Shown here: piece after piece, positions 1 to 12,839 of the stretch | How positions within the stretch are numbered: the stretch's first letter is position 1 | How the letters are laid out: each line of letters starts with the position of its first letter | From: Owenia fusiformis | Taxonomy: Eukaryota > Annelida > Polychaeta > Sabellida > Oweniidae | Assembly (NCBI GenBank): GCA_903813345.2 | Contig: CAIIXF020000012.1 | Span: forward strand, 3,639,318 to 3,703,317 | Length of the DNA stretch: 64,000 nucleotides | Direction: 5' to 3' | The notes under the pieces: generated by a model | Seen by the model: only the letters and a program-made list of their open reading frames with translations | What the model was told of the DNA's origin: nothing | The model's database searches: none | Translations under genes and position numbers: made by a program

Positions 1-453
1 AAATCATCTACTAGTTCTCAGAAATTCAAATCTGACTTCAGATTGAACTCATAATATTGTGAACAACTAGGTGGTGACATTTTGATGTTAATGCCTTGTC
101 TCTCTTGGCAATAAACTTAAAAAAACTAGTTGCCCATTGGGCAATAGACTGAATGCCAGTATGTTAAAATGTTGCATTCATGTTTTTAACTTTAATCATG
201 AACTCTTTAAGGGATGATGTAATAGGAGGAGATATAAGCCACAGTTCATAATTATAATCATAATTACATTTTCTTTGTTTCAAGCAAATTTTCTACCATC
301 TGTTATCCTACAATATATAATATGGTCATCTCCTTTAGAAGAACCTTTTAAATAAATATTTATCTGAAAGGTTGTTCTACTTGAACTTGTAAAAGCAACT
401 GGTTTTGATCAATGACTGTAATCTAGTAATTTAAAGTGTAATTGTAATTGCAG

Positions 454-2641
454 ATCAATGACTATAGTCTTGTAAAGTTTGTTGGATTGGACCCGACAGA
501 TGAAGAAAGTTTAAACGAAGCACTCATGCAGATTGACAATGCAATGCAATATGGCGAAGATTTAGAACCAAAGGACACGCTGGAGGTATCATATTTTGAA
601 TATTTTTGAAAGTCTAGCTTCAGTTTTTATTTTGTGTCAAAAATGAATCATATACACAGCATTGATTATAAAAACCTGTAGTATTACATGTACTGTAGTA
701 TTACATGTACTTTAGTATTAAGTGTGCAGTAGTATTACATGTACTGTAGTATTACATGTACTGTGGTATAACGTGTACTGTAGTTTTGCATGTACTGTAG
801 TATTACATCTACAGGGTGGGCCAATAAAAATTGGAGCATTTTACTATTTTAATCAATTTTCTTTATTATTGCAGTTTAATCCACAAAAATTCAGTTTATG
901 TGTAACCAGGCTATTTCATATTTTGAATTTCATATTGATCAATCCCCATTTGTTTCCTTGTTCATTTTAACAGGTCCTTTTAATCCTCTTGCATCAATTA
1001 CTTTTACATCCAGTATTTCAGATATTTATAACCATGTTGTTTGCAAGTCACTTTTGTATATATGTTCTATTGTTTAAACCAGTTTTGTATGTTGTTTCAT
1101 GCTGTGTTTGTTTTTACTTTTCATTCATGTCTTATGTTATGTATATAGGTCACATTCACTCACTCATGAGTTTGGGTGTTGGCTGTTTTTGTATGCAGTA
1201 GTTGAGAAAGTTTGGACAGCTAGGAACTATGATCTTTTAAATAGATATTTTAATATTTTATATCTTGGACTTTGTTGTTATTTATATTTGCCACCCACGG
1301 GCCTCCAATCGCCCATCTTACAAATATAACAAAAATATAGTATACCATCACATGTATAGCTCCATGTAGCTTAATACATGTGATTAACTACATGGAGCTA
1401 TACATGTGATGGTATACTACATGGAGCTATACATGTGATATACTACATGGATCTTCATAAAAGCACAGTGTCACATTTCATATAAAGAGTCACATCATGT
1501 AATATAAAACATTTGATAAATAAGTGTCACATAAGTTATGTGTCACATCTGATAATATTTCAGTCACATGTGTTAAAATTAAAATAGTCACAAAGTTTTT
1601 ACACGTCACTGCTTGTATTTAGACAATGTAAACAGACAATGTGTAGAAAAATTCTAGTTAATGTACATAGTAAATAAATAACAGATGAGATGCAATCTTC
1701 AATAAATAGTATATAAATAAAATTATGTAAAGTCATATAAGGAAATCTTAATCTAAACATTTGGAGCTCTATTTATAAAACCAGTGCTACTTTTACAACA
1801 TTTATGCAGTATACTGCAAGAATTTGTATGGTATTTTGCCCCCATACATCTAATCTCTGATCTTGTCTTGGTACATTTTAGAATAGTTTTGTGCAATGTG
1901 ACAAGTGCAGTGGGCATGTTACATGCAAAATGATGTGGATGTTGGGTCATCTAGAAATTGTATTGGATAATTCAAAATATGAAATAGCCTGGTTACATAT
2001 GGTAAAATGATTATTTGTGAAAATGTTAAAGATAAAAATATGTATGTATAACCATTTTTGGCCTGTCATGATCTGAATAGTGTGTGTGTCATATTCATAG
2101 TCATGCATGACTCTCAAATACAGCTCAGACTGATTGTTCAGGTGGTTGGAGGACATGTTCAGGAAACCCTTGCATTGATTAATTAAATGTTGAACTTGTA
2201 TAATCATATTCATACAAGCTGTTGACTACGACTTGTTTTTTGATATCCTATAGTATTGAAGATAGTACATGACTCACAAAAAAGTCACAGTGGATGAAAA
2301 AATGTTCCAATTGTTTGTGGCCCATCCTGTATGTTTATCAGTGATATATTAAGTATTAGATGAATTGAGTGCTGCACACTATTGAAAATCGGAGTGTATG
2401 TAATCATAGGTTGATTCTTTGTGTAGTATTATATTCTATGCACCTCTCTTGATTGTTGATTTATTTATGTTTGACATGTTTGTGATTTTGTTTATCGAAT
2501 TCCTGTGAATTTATGTTTCCAAAACCATATTATAGGAGTACTGTATTATTATTGAGTAATGGTCTTAATATAATTGTTGGTCTTTGATTTGTTTTGCAGG
2601 AGCTAGAGCCAGAAGAAATACAGAATGACTATGGATTATGA
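454..2641 (+). CDS. 3' end of an unrecognised gene (last two coding exons)
   Basis: Two exons in one frame. The first is 454-585, after a TTGCAG acceptor at 448-453 and before a GTATCA donor; it has 44 whole codons and includes VKFVGLDPTDEES. The second is 2600-2641, after TTTTGCAG, with 13 codons ending in NDYGL and TGA. Both exons start and end in phase 0, so they join cleanly to a 57-residue C-terminus rich in Asp and Glu (LEELEPEEIQ across the junction). The 5' exons lie left of the window. I do not recognise the family. The 2-kb intron is mostly repeats, including a TA-flanked mariner-like element. Splice signals and phase support a real gene; the function is unknown. Confidence 0.6.
660..800. 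repeat. Short tandem array, about 17-bp unit
   Basis: About eight imperfect copies of GTAGTATTACATGTACT lie in the intron, just left of the mariner-like element. Confidence 0.8.
812..2329. mobile_element. Mariner-like non-autonomous element, TA target site
   Basis: The left end CAGGGTGGGCCAATAAAAAT matches the inverted right end, where GGCCCATCCTG is followed by TA. Terminal inverted repeats are about 30 bp and each end abuts a TA dinucleotide, as in the Tc1/mariner group. The 1.5-kb interior has no transposase-like ORF. It contains a palindrome at about 1339-1410 (arms with CACATGTATAGCTCCATG). Related single ends lie at 7780, 9302 and 55254. Confidence 0.65.
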
Positions 2642-2768
2642 CCCATGAAAGATATTTAATATCAGTATTGGATGTACATTTTAAAAACTTGCTTATGATG
2701 TATATACAGTAGATGTCATAGTGTGTTTATTTGGCACAATGGAGATGGAATGGATATTGGACAGTGTG

Positions 2769-2912
2769 CAGGCCAATAACCAGGGGGTTCAGGCGAATCT
2801 CCCACCCCTGGCCCAGAATTGTTCACCTTTTTGACCAAATTTGTCAAATGAACTCCCCTTGGAATTTATTGAAAAGTGACCCCCCCCCCTTAGCAAAACC
2901 TGGCCTGGTGTG
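2769..2912 (-). mobile_element. Short element with CAGGCC...GGCCTG ends, copy 1
   Basis: About 145 bp, diverged. It belongs to a family with copies at 27315-27531, 39296-39519, 60400-60549 and 61687-61857. The family has ends like CAGGCCCGTAGCCAGG, runs of C or G, and a shared core (GTGAAAAACTGCATGATTTT). Confidence 0.5.
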
Positions 2913-5138
2913 CAAAATGCAAATGAATAGTAAAAAGAGAACAGCACAGTGGAAACCATGGACAGTGTGAATGGATATGTAAAGTAACACAGTAATTGAC
3001 AGTGTACATAACAAAATGGGATCATGCACAATGGAACATGGATATCGGGAAATCCGAATATTACAATGTGAACAATGACTGTAGTAATTTGATTACAATT
3101 TATGATTTTACTGGAGGTGAGCGATGACATTATAATCCATTCGATATCAGGTTTATTTCCATTGTGACAAGGGATTTGACATGTGAATTATAAGCCTTCG
3201 ACTAATTAATTAACAGTGATTCAGATAACATGATGTCATAATTATTATAGATTATGGACCTGCTATTGAGCTTTATAACTGAGCTTTTCAGGGGTGCAAA
3301 AGTAAGTATTCAGTTCTCAATTTTCTATATAGATGGACTATTTTCTATTTAGATGGATAAATAGATGGCAGCATGTGTGTTAGTAGGGCCAGAATACTGT
3401 AGATGTAAACCGATAACAAGAGTCACTTAATGCTTAATTATTTGATTTATCAGGTATTTCAATTTACATTAACATAAAACACTATTAAAACTAAATATAT
3501 GGTCTTGGTGACAGTTGATTGCGATTTCAAATTATTATTGTGATCCTAGTGAGAGTTAATGAACTTTTTTAACAATGTGTTAATGGTGATTTAGTCAGAC
3601 CTTTTTCAAAAAACTTGAAAATCTTTAAAACTTGAATAAAAGTAGATAACTGTGCAAATCAAAGTTGTTTGATAGGAGATTACTGTATTCAAATGAGCTA
3701 TCAAATAGAAGAAAATGATGATCTTTAATGGCTAAAAATGTAAATCTCCTAAAATCTCATCAAAAAAGAGTCTTCAACGAGATTTCAAAGCTATTTAGAA
3801 AACCCTCTATTGTCAACTGCTGTGGAAAATTAATTGATCTATATTTTCTTGGTTTTTATTATGTCACCACTTCCGACAGTGTTATAGTCTCTTACCTTTT
3901 TGTGGACGGTGTTCTGCAGTCTGCGGCTTGTGTTTAGTGGTTCACATCTGTAACAAATGGCAGATGGTGACATTTTGCATCTTGTTTCCCATGATATATG
4001 CTTTAATGAATCTTCTCTGTATGAACACCCGTCTACAGGGAACAAGGAACAGTTTTTTAGGGTAAATTCACCTGCAAGTGGAGTCTATAAGAAAGTGTGT
4101 AATTTTGTGATTTTCTGATTGTATGTCCTAATTGGGAAGAGCGTAGATAATGATATTGTACAGTATTGTAAATCATTAGACATCTTCTTAACAACTACAA
4201 AAATCAAATGTCCTGGTGCCTCACAGGAAAAAAACTGAGTAACGTCTTGGTTGCATTGTATAAATGTCCTGGTTGCTGAAGAGAGGGAAATCTCACTCGA
4301 TTATTGGAGCTGCTGGGCACATGTGCTTGTGACAGAATTACTTTTCAGTAACTAGGGCTAACAATTAACACATGGGTAAAGTAATCCCAATGGGATACAA
4401 ATTGACCTCTTTGTTGGTACAAATGATGAAAATGAAAATGATCTTACAATTTCCTCTCAGGGGAAGTGCTATAAACAAGTCTTTATAACCAGGTGGGGAC
4501 CAGTGATATCATAATACTATTTAACAATAACTCAGGTTTAGATGTGTTCAGGTTGCCTGGAAGAGTTCCGATTTGATATCTGCTGGGGTCATTGAGTACT
4601 TTTCAAACGTGTAGTGTTGTTCTATGTGGAAAAAATCATTTACTTGTGTAATGTCGTCAATATAAAATTTACACACAAATAATTTAATGAATTTTTGTCA
4701 AAGATAGGTCGCTTAGTGTTGAAAAACTACAAAGGTCATTTTTAAAATTTCATGTATTTGATTACCAAAATTGCTCCTTACTTGAAACAAGAATAGATTT
4801 GATTTAAACACTTTATATATTACACATTCACACCCTAATCGGTTAAGCATTTACAAAGTGCAGTTTTCATAATCTACAAACTTAAATACACAATGACACA
4901 ATGAACAAACTTATTAGTATAACCGAAAATATTTGTACATGGATTACAAATTCAGGTTGAGCAAAACTGGCAATATTCCAAGTTTCAATTTGCTTGCTCT
5001 AATTTAAATATTCGTTTCTGACAATCAACCGTTATATGTTTTTCATCGTCTACTCAGATGCTTATGTTTTGTGGCTCTGCACACTTAAAATTGAAATGTG
5101 GAGTAAAATTTAAACTTAAAAGGTTTAATGTTCACCAT
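2913..5138. other. Gene-free stretch
   Basis: No supported gene. About 4040-4165 is a diverged interspersed repeat also found at about 9138-9265 (shared AGAAAGTGTGTA and ATTGGGAAGA words). The rest is A+T-rich unique sequence. Confidence 0.5.
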
Positions 5139-5610
5139 TATTGCATTAAGGCATAATGTTCGCCACTAAGGCATAATGTTCACCATTTAGGCATAATGTT
5201 CACCATTTAGTCATAATGTTCACCATTTAGGCATAATGTTCACCATTTAGTCATAATGTTCACAATTTAGGCATAATGTTCACCATTTAGTCATAATGTT
5301 CACCATTTAGGCATAATGTTCACCATTTAGTCATAATGTTCACCATTTAGGCATAATGTTCACCATTTAGGCATAATGTTCACCATTTAGGCATAATGTT
5401 CACCATTTAGTCATAATGTTCACCATTTAGGCATAATGTTCACCATTTAGTCATAATGTTTGCCATTTAGACATAATGTTCATCACTTAGCATAATGTTC
5501 ACCATTTAGGCATAATGTTCACCATTAAAGCAAAATGTTAGGAATAATGTTCACCATTTAGGCATAATGTTTGCCATAAATTGATAATGTTCACCATAAA
5601 GGCATGAAAT
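5139..5610. repeat. 20-bp minisatellite beyond the GPCR stop
   Basis: About 23 copies of CACCATTTAGGCATAATGTT. G and T alternate in GGCATAA versus GTCATAA, which suggests a higher-order dimer. The array ends about 80 bp from the stop codon of the minus-strand GPCR, so it may lie in its 3' UTR or 3' flank. Confidence 0.9.
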
Positions 5611-5692
5611 TAATTTTAAACACTGATGTTCAGTTACATGATTAACTTTAAGAGTTGTTTCTTCTTGACATTTTGTTCATCATGATGGCACC

Positions 5693-6835
5693 TCAATTCA
5701 CGTTTTGTCTCCCACACCACAGTTTTAATAGTTTGTTGCGAAATCTTGTCCCAACAACATTGTAGATAACAAAGTTTATCGAAGAATTCATGACGAGAAA
5801 TATGGTAACTGTATTCTTTAAATCCCGCTCAAACATGAACTGAAGTATCGCACTTGGTAGAATGAGGCAAAGGGAACTGATTGAGATGGTTATAAGAATA
5901 TATGACACTTGTTTGTCATCAATCGACGGCATACCTTCCTCCACAGGTTTACATTTACACACTTGATGCAACATAAGCAGATTGAAAATAGCAATTGCAA
6001 TTGGTGGGATTGCATATGCAAATACATGGTAAACATAAAGTGGAACAGCACTTGTTTTTTCTATGAATTGTGAGTGAAAATCTAAACCCAAAAACCAACA
6101 GTGCTCTGTAAGATTAACATCTTTTAACATGATAGTGAACAAAATTGTCACAAACACAGTGCAGAATGTAACCATGGAGATGATCTGACCAACAGTTGAC
6201 TTTCTTGTGCATAATGACAATGCCTTGAATGGCATACATATATGGATGAAGCGATCGATAGTGACGAGAACAACCATCCAAATGGTAATTATGTTGCAGT
6301 ATGACGCCAGTATCCCAAATGAAAACTTCCAGGCGGAATGAATTGAAACTTCCAATCCAATATGTGTCATCGCTTGCTCCATTATGGTAAAGAAAAGAAA
6401 GCAAAGATCAGTCATTGCCAGTGTTGTCAATAGCAACACTTTGGGGCTGCGCTTATATTTCCTTATAAGGACAATCAAAGAGAGGATGTTCCCGATGATG
6501 CCAAGTATCGCAACACAAATAATAACCCAGGAGAGTGTCACACCAGTAAAATTACACAAAATTTTGTTGCCAAGCCTCTTACAGTCCATGCTGTCATTAA
6601 ATCTTTCTGTTCTGTTGATGTCTTTATTAAATCTTCCTCTAGTGTTCATGGCTGTGGAACTATGTTCATTTGGACGGCTATGAATGCTATAATGACTGCA
6701 ATCTAGGTCCTTCTCATTTCTGCTTATGTCTTCAGAGATTAATCCTTTTGGTCTCATGCCTTTATTATGCATACCTTTTGCTGCAATTCTTTTGCCTTTA
6801 GCCATCAGTTCTTTCAGTCCTCTGCCTTTAGACAT
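5693..6835 (-). CDS. Class A (rhodopsin-type) GPCR, intronless, peptide-receptor-like
   Basis: Plasma-membrane receptor of 380 aa. Seven hydrophobic segments are visible: TM1 about 102-125 (GN at 115-116), TM2 133-155 (LAMTDLCFLF, Asp143), TM3 174-196, TM4 216-236, TM5 264-290, TM6 309-333 and TM7 342-360. The DRY motif is DRF (194-196) and NPxxY is NFVIY inside NSSINFVIY, a form seen in FMRFamide-type and related invertebrate peptide receptors. Cys180 is in TM3 and Cys246 in loop 2; the usual disulfide partner is just before TM3, so the pairing is uncertain. The first 100 residues are long and basic with repeated KGM and KGL steps and have N-glycosylation sites (NRT 74-76, NFT 95-97). The true start could be an inner Met. 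The ligand is unknown. Confidence 0.85.
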   Translation of the reverse strand: MSKGRGLKELMAKGKRIAAKGMHNKGMRPKGLISEDISRNEKDLDCSHYSIHSRPNEHSSTAMNTRGRFNKDINRTERFNDSMDCKRLGNKILCNFTGVTLSWVIICVAILGIIGNILSLIVLIRKYKRSPKVLLLTTLAMTDLCFLFFTIMEQAMTHIGLEVSIHSAWKFSFGILASYCNIITIWMVVLVTIDRFIHICMPFKALSLCTRKSTVGQIISMVTFCTVFVTILFTIMLKDVNLTEHCWFLGLDFHSQFIEKTSAVPLYVYHVFAYAIPPIAIAIFNLLMLHQVCKCKPVEEGMPSIDDKQVSYILITISISSLCLILPSAILQFMFERDLKNTVTIFLVMNSSINFVIYNVVGTRFRNKLLKLWCGRQNVN

Positions 6836-6934
6836 TTTATGATTTCCCTGCTAGGTTCAGTTCTGTGACATCCACTGCAAAGCTGTTGGAAGCTTGTGCT
6901 GGTCTCTTATTAAATCCCAGATAAATAGGGTATA

Positions 6935-7115
6935 AATACAGTAGAACCTGCTAAGTGGAACATCTCTGTAAGTTGAACACCTCGCAAATGGAACACATTT
7001 TCAAAGTCCCATTTTTAAAACCCATTGACTTAATATAAAATGAAATTGGATTAGTAGAACACCTCATAACTTGAACTTTGAATGTTAATATTGAAGTTCC
7101 AAATAATTGAAATAT
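6935..7115. mobile_element. Pogo/Tigger-like MITE fragment
   Basis: The sequence begins ACAGTAGAACCTGCTAAGTG and has repeated GGAACAC phrases. It resembles the ends of the 11653-11823 and about 34640-34812 copies. The right end was not resolved. Confidence 0.4.
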
Positions 7116-7423
7116 TCATATACAGTGATTGCTGCGCAGGGAAACAACAACGCAACTTGATAATTCACATATTAGGATAATGAAAATCATAATCAACTGA
7201 ATTGGATAAACCTCCCACTGTGATTTCTTGCAGGAAACAACAGTATGATAATTACAAATCAGGAATCTGAAAGTTCATAATTAAGAAAATAGGATTAACC
7301 TCCTGTAGAGATTGGTATATGCATGGGAAAGCCCATGGTATATGAGCTTCTCCTAGATAATTATAATACATCTTGATGTTTGTATCTTACCTCTAGGATT
7401 ATAAAGCAAAATCAAGAATGTTA

Positions 7424-7748
7424 AGGGGTGTATACACTGTAAATAGCGTTTAAATCGTTTCAATCAGTTCAATCGTTTCAATGCTTGCATCATTTCCTAC
7501 GTTTCAATGCTTGCATCATTTCGAGCATTTCAAGCATTTCAATCAGTTCAATCGTTTCAATCATTTCAATCGATGCGTCTTGAAAAATGAAATTACTGTT
7601 TCGCTGCTTGCACCTGTTTCGACGTTTCAAGCATTTCAATTAATTCGCCTAATGCACTTCCACTTTCACTTTCGTTTCAATCAATTCAAGCAATTCGGCA
7701 ATTTTCGCCGCCGTTTCAAGCATTTCGTCTGCCAGTGTATACACCCCT
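7424..7748. mobile_element. Harbinger-like MITE with a TTA target duplication
   Basis: Perfect inverted ends AGGGGTGTATACACTG / CAGTGTATACACCCCT are flanked on both sides by TTA, as expected for PIF/Harbinger. The 325-bp interior is almost entirely a drifting 9-11-bp repeat of TTTCAAT and TTTCAAG words. An ORF through it (His/Phe-rich) is an artefact. Confidence 0.7.
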
Positions 7749-9300
7749 TTAGTTACTTTTGAAATAAAAAACAAATGACAGGGTGGGCTAAAAAACGTCC
7801 ACATTTTTATTTTTGTTATACCTTTGGTGACAATTGTCTGAAATATCCATAAATTATATATCGTTAGGAAGATTTCTATTTTTTCCTCTTGTGGTGTCTA
7901 TAATTGCATTGTCTGCCATTTAAAATGTTGGTTAAAGTCTATAAGGACAACATCATTATTGCCCATTTCATGATAATTTTAGCCTTAAATAGGCATTGCT
8001 TCCAAATTATCTCGATGATAACTTGATGAAAATTACAAATACATAAATATTTATTCTTTACCTGTCCTAAATTGTGTAGTTTAGAGAAACATATTCTCAT
8101 AAAAATATTCGACACTCCTAGATGACGGGGGATCAAATGATGAAAGGAAATGTGTACAAAAACAACATTTTTCAACCGACCAATTATATGGGTAGATAAA
8201 CCACAAAAAAAATCGAGTACTGTTCTAAAATCTTTTAACTTTGTTAGAAAGTTAAATGTCTTCCCAAACGAATACACACAAAATCAAACTGGAAATCCTT
8301 ATAGATAATTTTTTTAAAACCTACATCATTGTGTTTGCTTCAAATGGGTTAATACTGACAACATACATCTAAAGTGTATGACGCTATATTTTGTCACTTT
8401 ACGTTGTCGATGGTTAGGCGTGATATAGCACTTTGAATAGAGAAGCCATCAATTTAATTTACTACTACATGATAATGGAAGTGAGCTGATTGTGTTATTA
8501 ATTCCATTAGTTAATAAATGAATTGTGACGTTTTCTCATTTTTTAGATAAGTTCTAATCCAAATAGGCATTAACAATTTACATGCCATAAATTATGCACG
8601 AGAATCTTGTAATTCATAGGAGTTTTCTTTTCATTAAGTGAAAGGCGGAGATATACCAGCAGAGATAATGGAGAAACGGCATTCCCCAATATTACAATCC
8701 CACCGCATGAAGTTCATATGTATATACAGAAGCCATCCATCCGTGCTTACTCTTTAACAAAACATGTGGGACAGTGTATCTATATATTACACGATGTCCG
8801 TTCATTTGTCCGGATGATAACTCAAATACAAGTCGATGGATTTCACTCAATTTTATAGGGATATGCCTCATGGGTGTAGGACCTCTTCTCGAGAAGGAAT
8901 TTTCAATATGACCGCTCAATTTAAAATGGCCATCATTTTTTCACAAAATACTAGATGATGGATTTGGTTCAAATATCATGTGCTGTTGTCTAGAGACAAA
9001 GATGCATTGCTGGGATTTGCTATTCTGTGGACTTTTTCTAGTTATCTGAGTTTTTCTTTGGCAACAACTCCAATTGTCAAATCCTGTGGAAAAGGTTCCA
9101 TAATATAATCTTTAATGTATGGAACAACCGTCAACTGGTAACAAGGAACAGTAAATTCATCTATTAAATCTGTGTAGGCAGAAAGTGTGTAGTTTTGTGA
9201 TTTTTCTGATTGCACATCCTTATTGGGAAGACAGTAGATAAAGATGAGCTATTGCACAGTAGTTAGGGGGACTTTCTATTTCACTCCTAGACCGTAACTA
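7749..9300. other. Gene-free stretch with diverged repeats
   Basis: No supported gene. There is a lone mariner-like end (GACAGGGTGGGC) at about 7777-7788. About 8690-9000 is a diverged copy of the large YY1-motif repeat (GACCGCTCAATTTAAAATGG). Confidence 0.45.
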
Positions 9301-9301
9301 C

Positions 9302-9330
9302 AGGGTGGGCCAAAAAAAAAGCCACTTTTT
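9302..9330. mobile_element. Solo mariner-like terminal repeat
   Basis: CAGGGTGGGCCAAAAAAAAA follows a TA and matches the left end of the 812-2329 element for its first 13 bases. No partner end was found nearby. Confidence 0.4.
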
Positions 9331-9516
9331 TTTCAAAATGCTATAACTTTTTTAATTTTTGGACAAAAAATGTATTATAAAAGTTTTACTTTTCTGTTTA
9401 TTAGAATCACATACAATAGAATACATCAAGAGATCAATTCAAATAATATCTATGATTTCTGCACTCAAAAAATAAGTGCTAGAGATAATATGTATATCAC
9501 ACATTTAAACTAAGTA

Positions 9517-10099
9517 CAGGGAGACACAAAAAATGCCACCCATTTATTTTTGGAATAACTTTCTTGATAAACAAGGAATCTTCATGATTTTTTATGTGTA
9601 GATAGTGTTCAGTGGAGGAAAGATCAGGATGCTTGCATAGCATCAACAACTCGAGAATTAGGAGATATCTCATTTTTCGTGGAGGCACGCTCCGACACAA
9701 AATCATTAAAAAATGTAAATTAGAAAATCCGTCTTTTCCAAATTTACCCAATAATCGAGTCAGTTCATCAAATTTGGCAAAATTATTTCAGAAAAATGCT
9801 TGATATGACATATTATTGATAACATATGTGAAAGCAATCCAGAAATGACTCAAATAATGGCTAAGAAAGAAATCCCAATTTCAGAAAATTGTGTTTTTGA
9901 ACATTTTTGTAGATTTTGTAGAGAGTATACCTGGATGGAAAACATGTCGTCTCAAAATCGCAAAGTTGTTGATGCTATGCAAGCATACCAATCTTTCTTC
10001 CATTGAACACTCTACTTACACATAAAAAATCATGAAGATTCCTTTATTATTGAGAAAGATATTCCAAAATAAGTGTGTGGCATTTTTTGTGTCGCCCTG
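9517..10099. mobile_element. Mariner-like foldback MITE
   Basis: Starts CAGGGAGACACAAAAAATGC and ends with the complement (GCATTTTTTGTGTCGCCCTG); both ends abut TA. The inverted arms run about 135 bp (9517-9650 and 9960-10099), including the shared word GCTATGCAAGCAT. Total length is 583 bp and there is no ORF. Confidence 0.75.
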
Positions 10100-10101
10100 T
10101 A

Positions 10102-11273
10102 AAAAATTTTGTCAATAAATAAGTCAATAATCAAATCACAATACTGTGTACATTCCATCATCTATTAATATTCAATACATTACATACTGTTATAAATGAG
10201 TGTATCTAAAGTTCTAAACATAGTGCAACTAAAATGTGTCTTAATCCAAGTCTTCACAGGCCATTCAAAATTAAATATGTGTTAAACGCTCCCTCGATCT
10301 TATGTTTTGATTCAGAAGATAAACAATTTTACATCTGTACATGTTGGTGCCAAAATATGCACTTGTAACAAATCCAACAGAACTGAAACTTTTAATGAAG
10401 ATGATTTTAATAAAAAGGCATTTCTGGATTGAAACATGATAAAGAAATTTTGCATGGCCTAGGCACTGACCCGAAGAAAAATCTCCAGTGAACTTTACAA
10501 GAGACCAATTGATAATCTGAGCATATACTTAAGTAAATAATATAATACGGTATAAAACAAAATAGCACAACAGGTCAATAATTTAGATTTATTGAAAAGA
10601 CCTGAGGACAATTCTATAGTGGTCTAGCCAGTACTATTCTACATTACAATACAAATACCATTTTACAATTCTCTACTTATAATTTACATCAAAAGCCTTT
10701 AATAGATGAGGGGTTCAAGGAGGGTTGCGTCCCAGCATTCCTTGTCATTTCTCTGACATCATGAAGGTCATGTGATTCACATGTGACAACTCGCAAAATG
10801 GTGTAAATGACCAATAATGTTACCATAATTGTCATCTCTCGGCTAAATACTTGGCTTAGAGATAAACATTACTATTGAAAATCGGGAAGGAGTTTTGGCT
10901 ACCAATCCTCCTTTGGAGGGGATAGAATAATATAATGAATTTTTCCCAAAGCAAAATACTGAAATAAACATGGGCACAAGGGGGTCTAATCATTCCTTCA
11001 ACTCATGAAGGACATTTGTTAATAGTCATCTTTTATTGTGATTTGACTTTACAATGTCTTAAAGAGCTAAAGCCATCATTTCATTAATTATTAAATAAAA
11101 TATTAAAAAACCAACATTATGGTATTCTTCAGTCAAAATGTATGAGATCATGTAACATGCTTTCTAATCTATTGTTGGTTGATGAGCTAATGTGAAGCTA
11201 CATTTAAGTTGCCACATAAACTATATCCCATTGAATTGTCTCCCTAAGGACAAGTCTCTCAGCTCAATACTAC
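10102..11273. other. Gene-free stretch
   Basis: No gene, RNA gene or clear repeat is seen; unique A+T-rich sequence. Confidence 0.4.
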
Positions 11274-11520
11274 CATCCTCCTAAGCAGGTGTCCAGAATC
11301 CGTACCTCCTTCTTCCCCCTGCTATAACAATTTGGAAGCGCCCGATTAAACTGAATCACGTGATCTAATTATGCACAATGACTTATACATGATTTCTGTC
11401 GCAGTGTTGCAACAGCTAATCAGATTGTGAGTTCTTAATCGGGGAAATGCTAACTGCTTATCGCAGGGGGTAAAAAGAAAGAATATATTCTGGAATTTGA
11501 AGCCCTGTGATCGGAGGATG
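11274..11520. mobile_element. hAT-like MITE, copy 1
   Basis: A 247-bp element with ends CATCCTCC / GGAGGATG, flanked by AATACTAC and AATGCTAC, an 8-bp duplication with one mismatch. It is nearly identical to 48718-48966, including TTCTTCCCCCTGCTATAAC and TGCTAACTGCTTATCGCAGG. Confidence 0.75.
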
Positions 11521-11652
11521 AATGCTACCTCCCTTGTTTCTTATCACCACGATTTCCACTATCACTTTTCATATTTATGGCTCCTACTCCCTCCCTTTCA
11601 TTCACATTCTTTATGCAAATTAAAGCTTAACCCTCTAAAAAAGCTTTATGTA

Positions 11653-11823
11653 CAATAAAACCTGTCTAAGCGAACACCTCTCTCTAGTGAACACCTGTTT
11701 CTAGTGGACACCCTTCCTCAGCACATACTCTACTCTACTCTCTCAGCACATACTCCTTCTGTATAAATCACCCTCTCTGTATTTTATGGCTTCATAGGTG
11801 TTCACTGTACACAGGTTTTACTG
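11653..11823. mobile_element. Pogo/Tigger-like MITE
   Basis: Left end CAATAAAACCTGTCTAAGCG after TA; right end ACACAGGTTTTACTG. Both are inverted versions of the CAGTAAAACCTG...GAACACCT end typical of pogo/Tigger elements. About 170 bp, non-coding. Confidence 0.55.
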
Positions 11824-12839
11824 TTTTAAAACAAGTACATCTTCAACTACAGTGAGCACATGTAACTAAAACATCTATGGTACCTGTAACACAGCAGGGT
11901 GGTATTACTTTCTTCTGAAGCATTTTGACAAAAATGAAAGAGGATTTTCTGCCTGTGTAATAACTAAAAAATCCTTCGTTCCAAAGTTATCTTTGCTAAA
12001 ATGATTCATAATGAAGCAATTAAACCTCACGTGTTACTCTAATCTATCATACTATTACATGTAAAGCCAATAAAAATATATTAAAAATTCACTTCAACAA
12101 TGATGATTAAGTCACCATGAAACAGAGCTTTCACATAATATGAGCTATTTATCACATATGAAGTGCTGATTTCAAGTCACGATGTAAATCTATATTAACA
12201 CCTGGGGTAAACTGAAGGTTACTGAAATAACTGGATGTTAAAAGTTATGGATTGTGAGATCATACCGTATACCGCTAAAGAATCCATCTGAAAATAATAT
12301 TTTTATAATATATTATTGTAACCATAGTCTGATAGTTGAGCCCAGGTGTTTTGGATGTAATTCCATTTTGTTCTGAGGATGTAAAATTGATCTTACCCGA
12401 GAAAAAATTATTATTAGCATGCCTGTTTAAAGCATTAAGGCCAGTTCAATGAATTTACCATTTTAAAGTAAATAATTGTTTTTGCCAGCTTGTAAGTCTG
12501 TGAAGCATGGTAAATTGGACTCAACAAAATTACCATTTTGAAGTATCCAATCCAAAGGAGATGCCTAATTTTTAATAATTACCATAAATTACAGAATGTG
12601 AGTCCTAAATGGGGAGCCACAGAAGAATAAATGCTTTTAGAAAGATAAAAATCTCCACTCTGCTTCTAATTATCTCTGTGTCGGACTTTATGTTGATAAA
12701 GTAAGTATATCCTCTCCTTAAACTGTTAACTTGCCTCTGATTTTTCCTGAAAAATAAACCAAAACATTAAAAATTAAGGAGGGCTTGTGAAATAAATGAA
12801 AAAGACCAGTTTTTTTTACTAAAAAGCATCTTTTTAAAG

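Noticed and set aside
7481-7762. His/Phe-rich 93-aa ORF
   Set aside because: Translation of the low-complexity interior of a Harbinger-like MITE.
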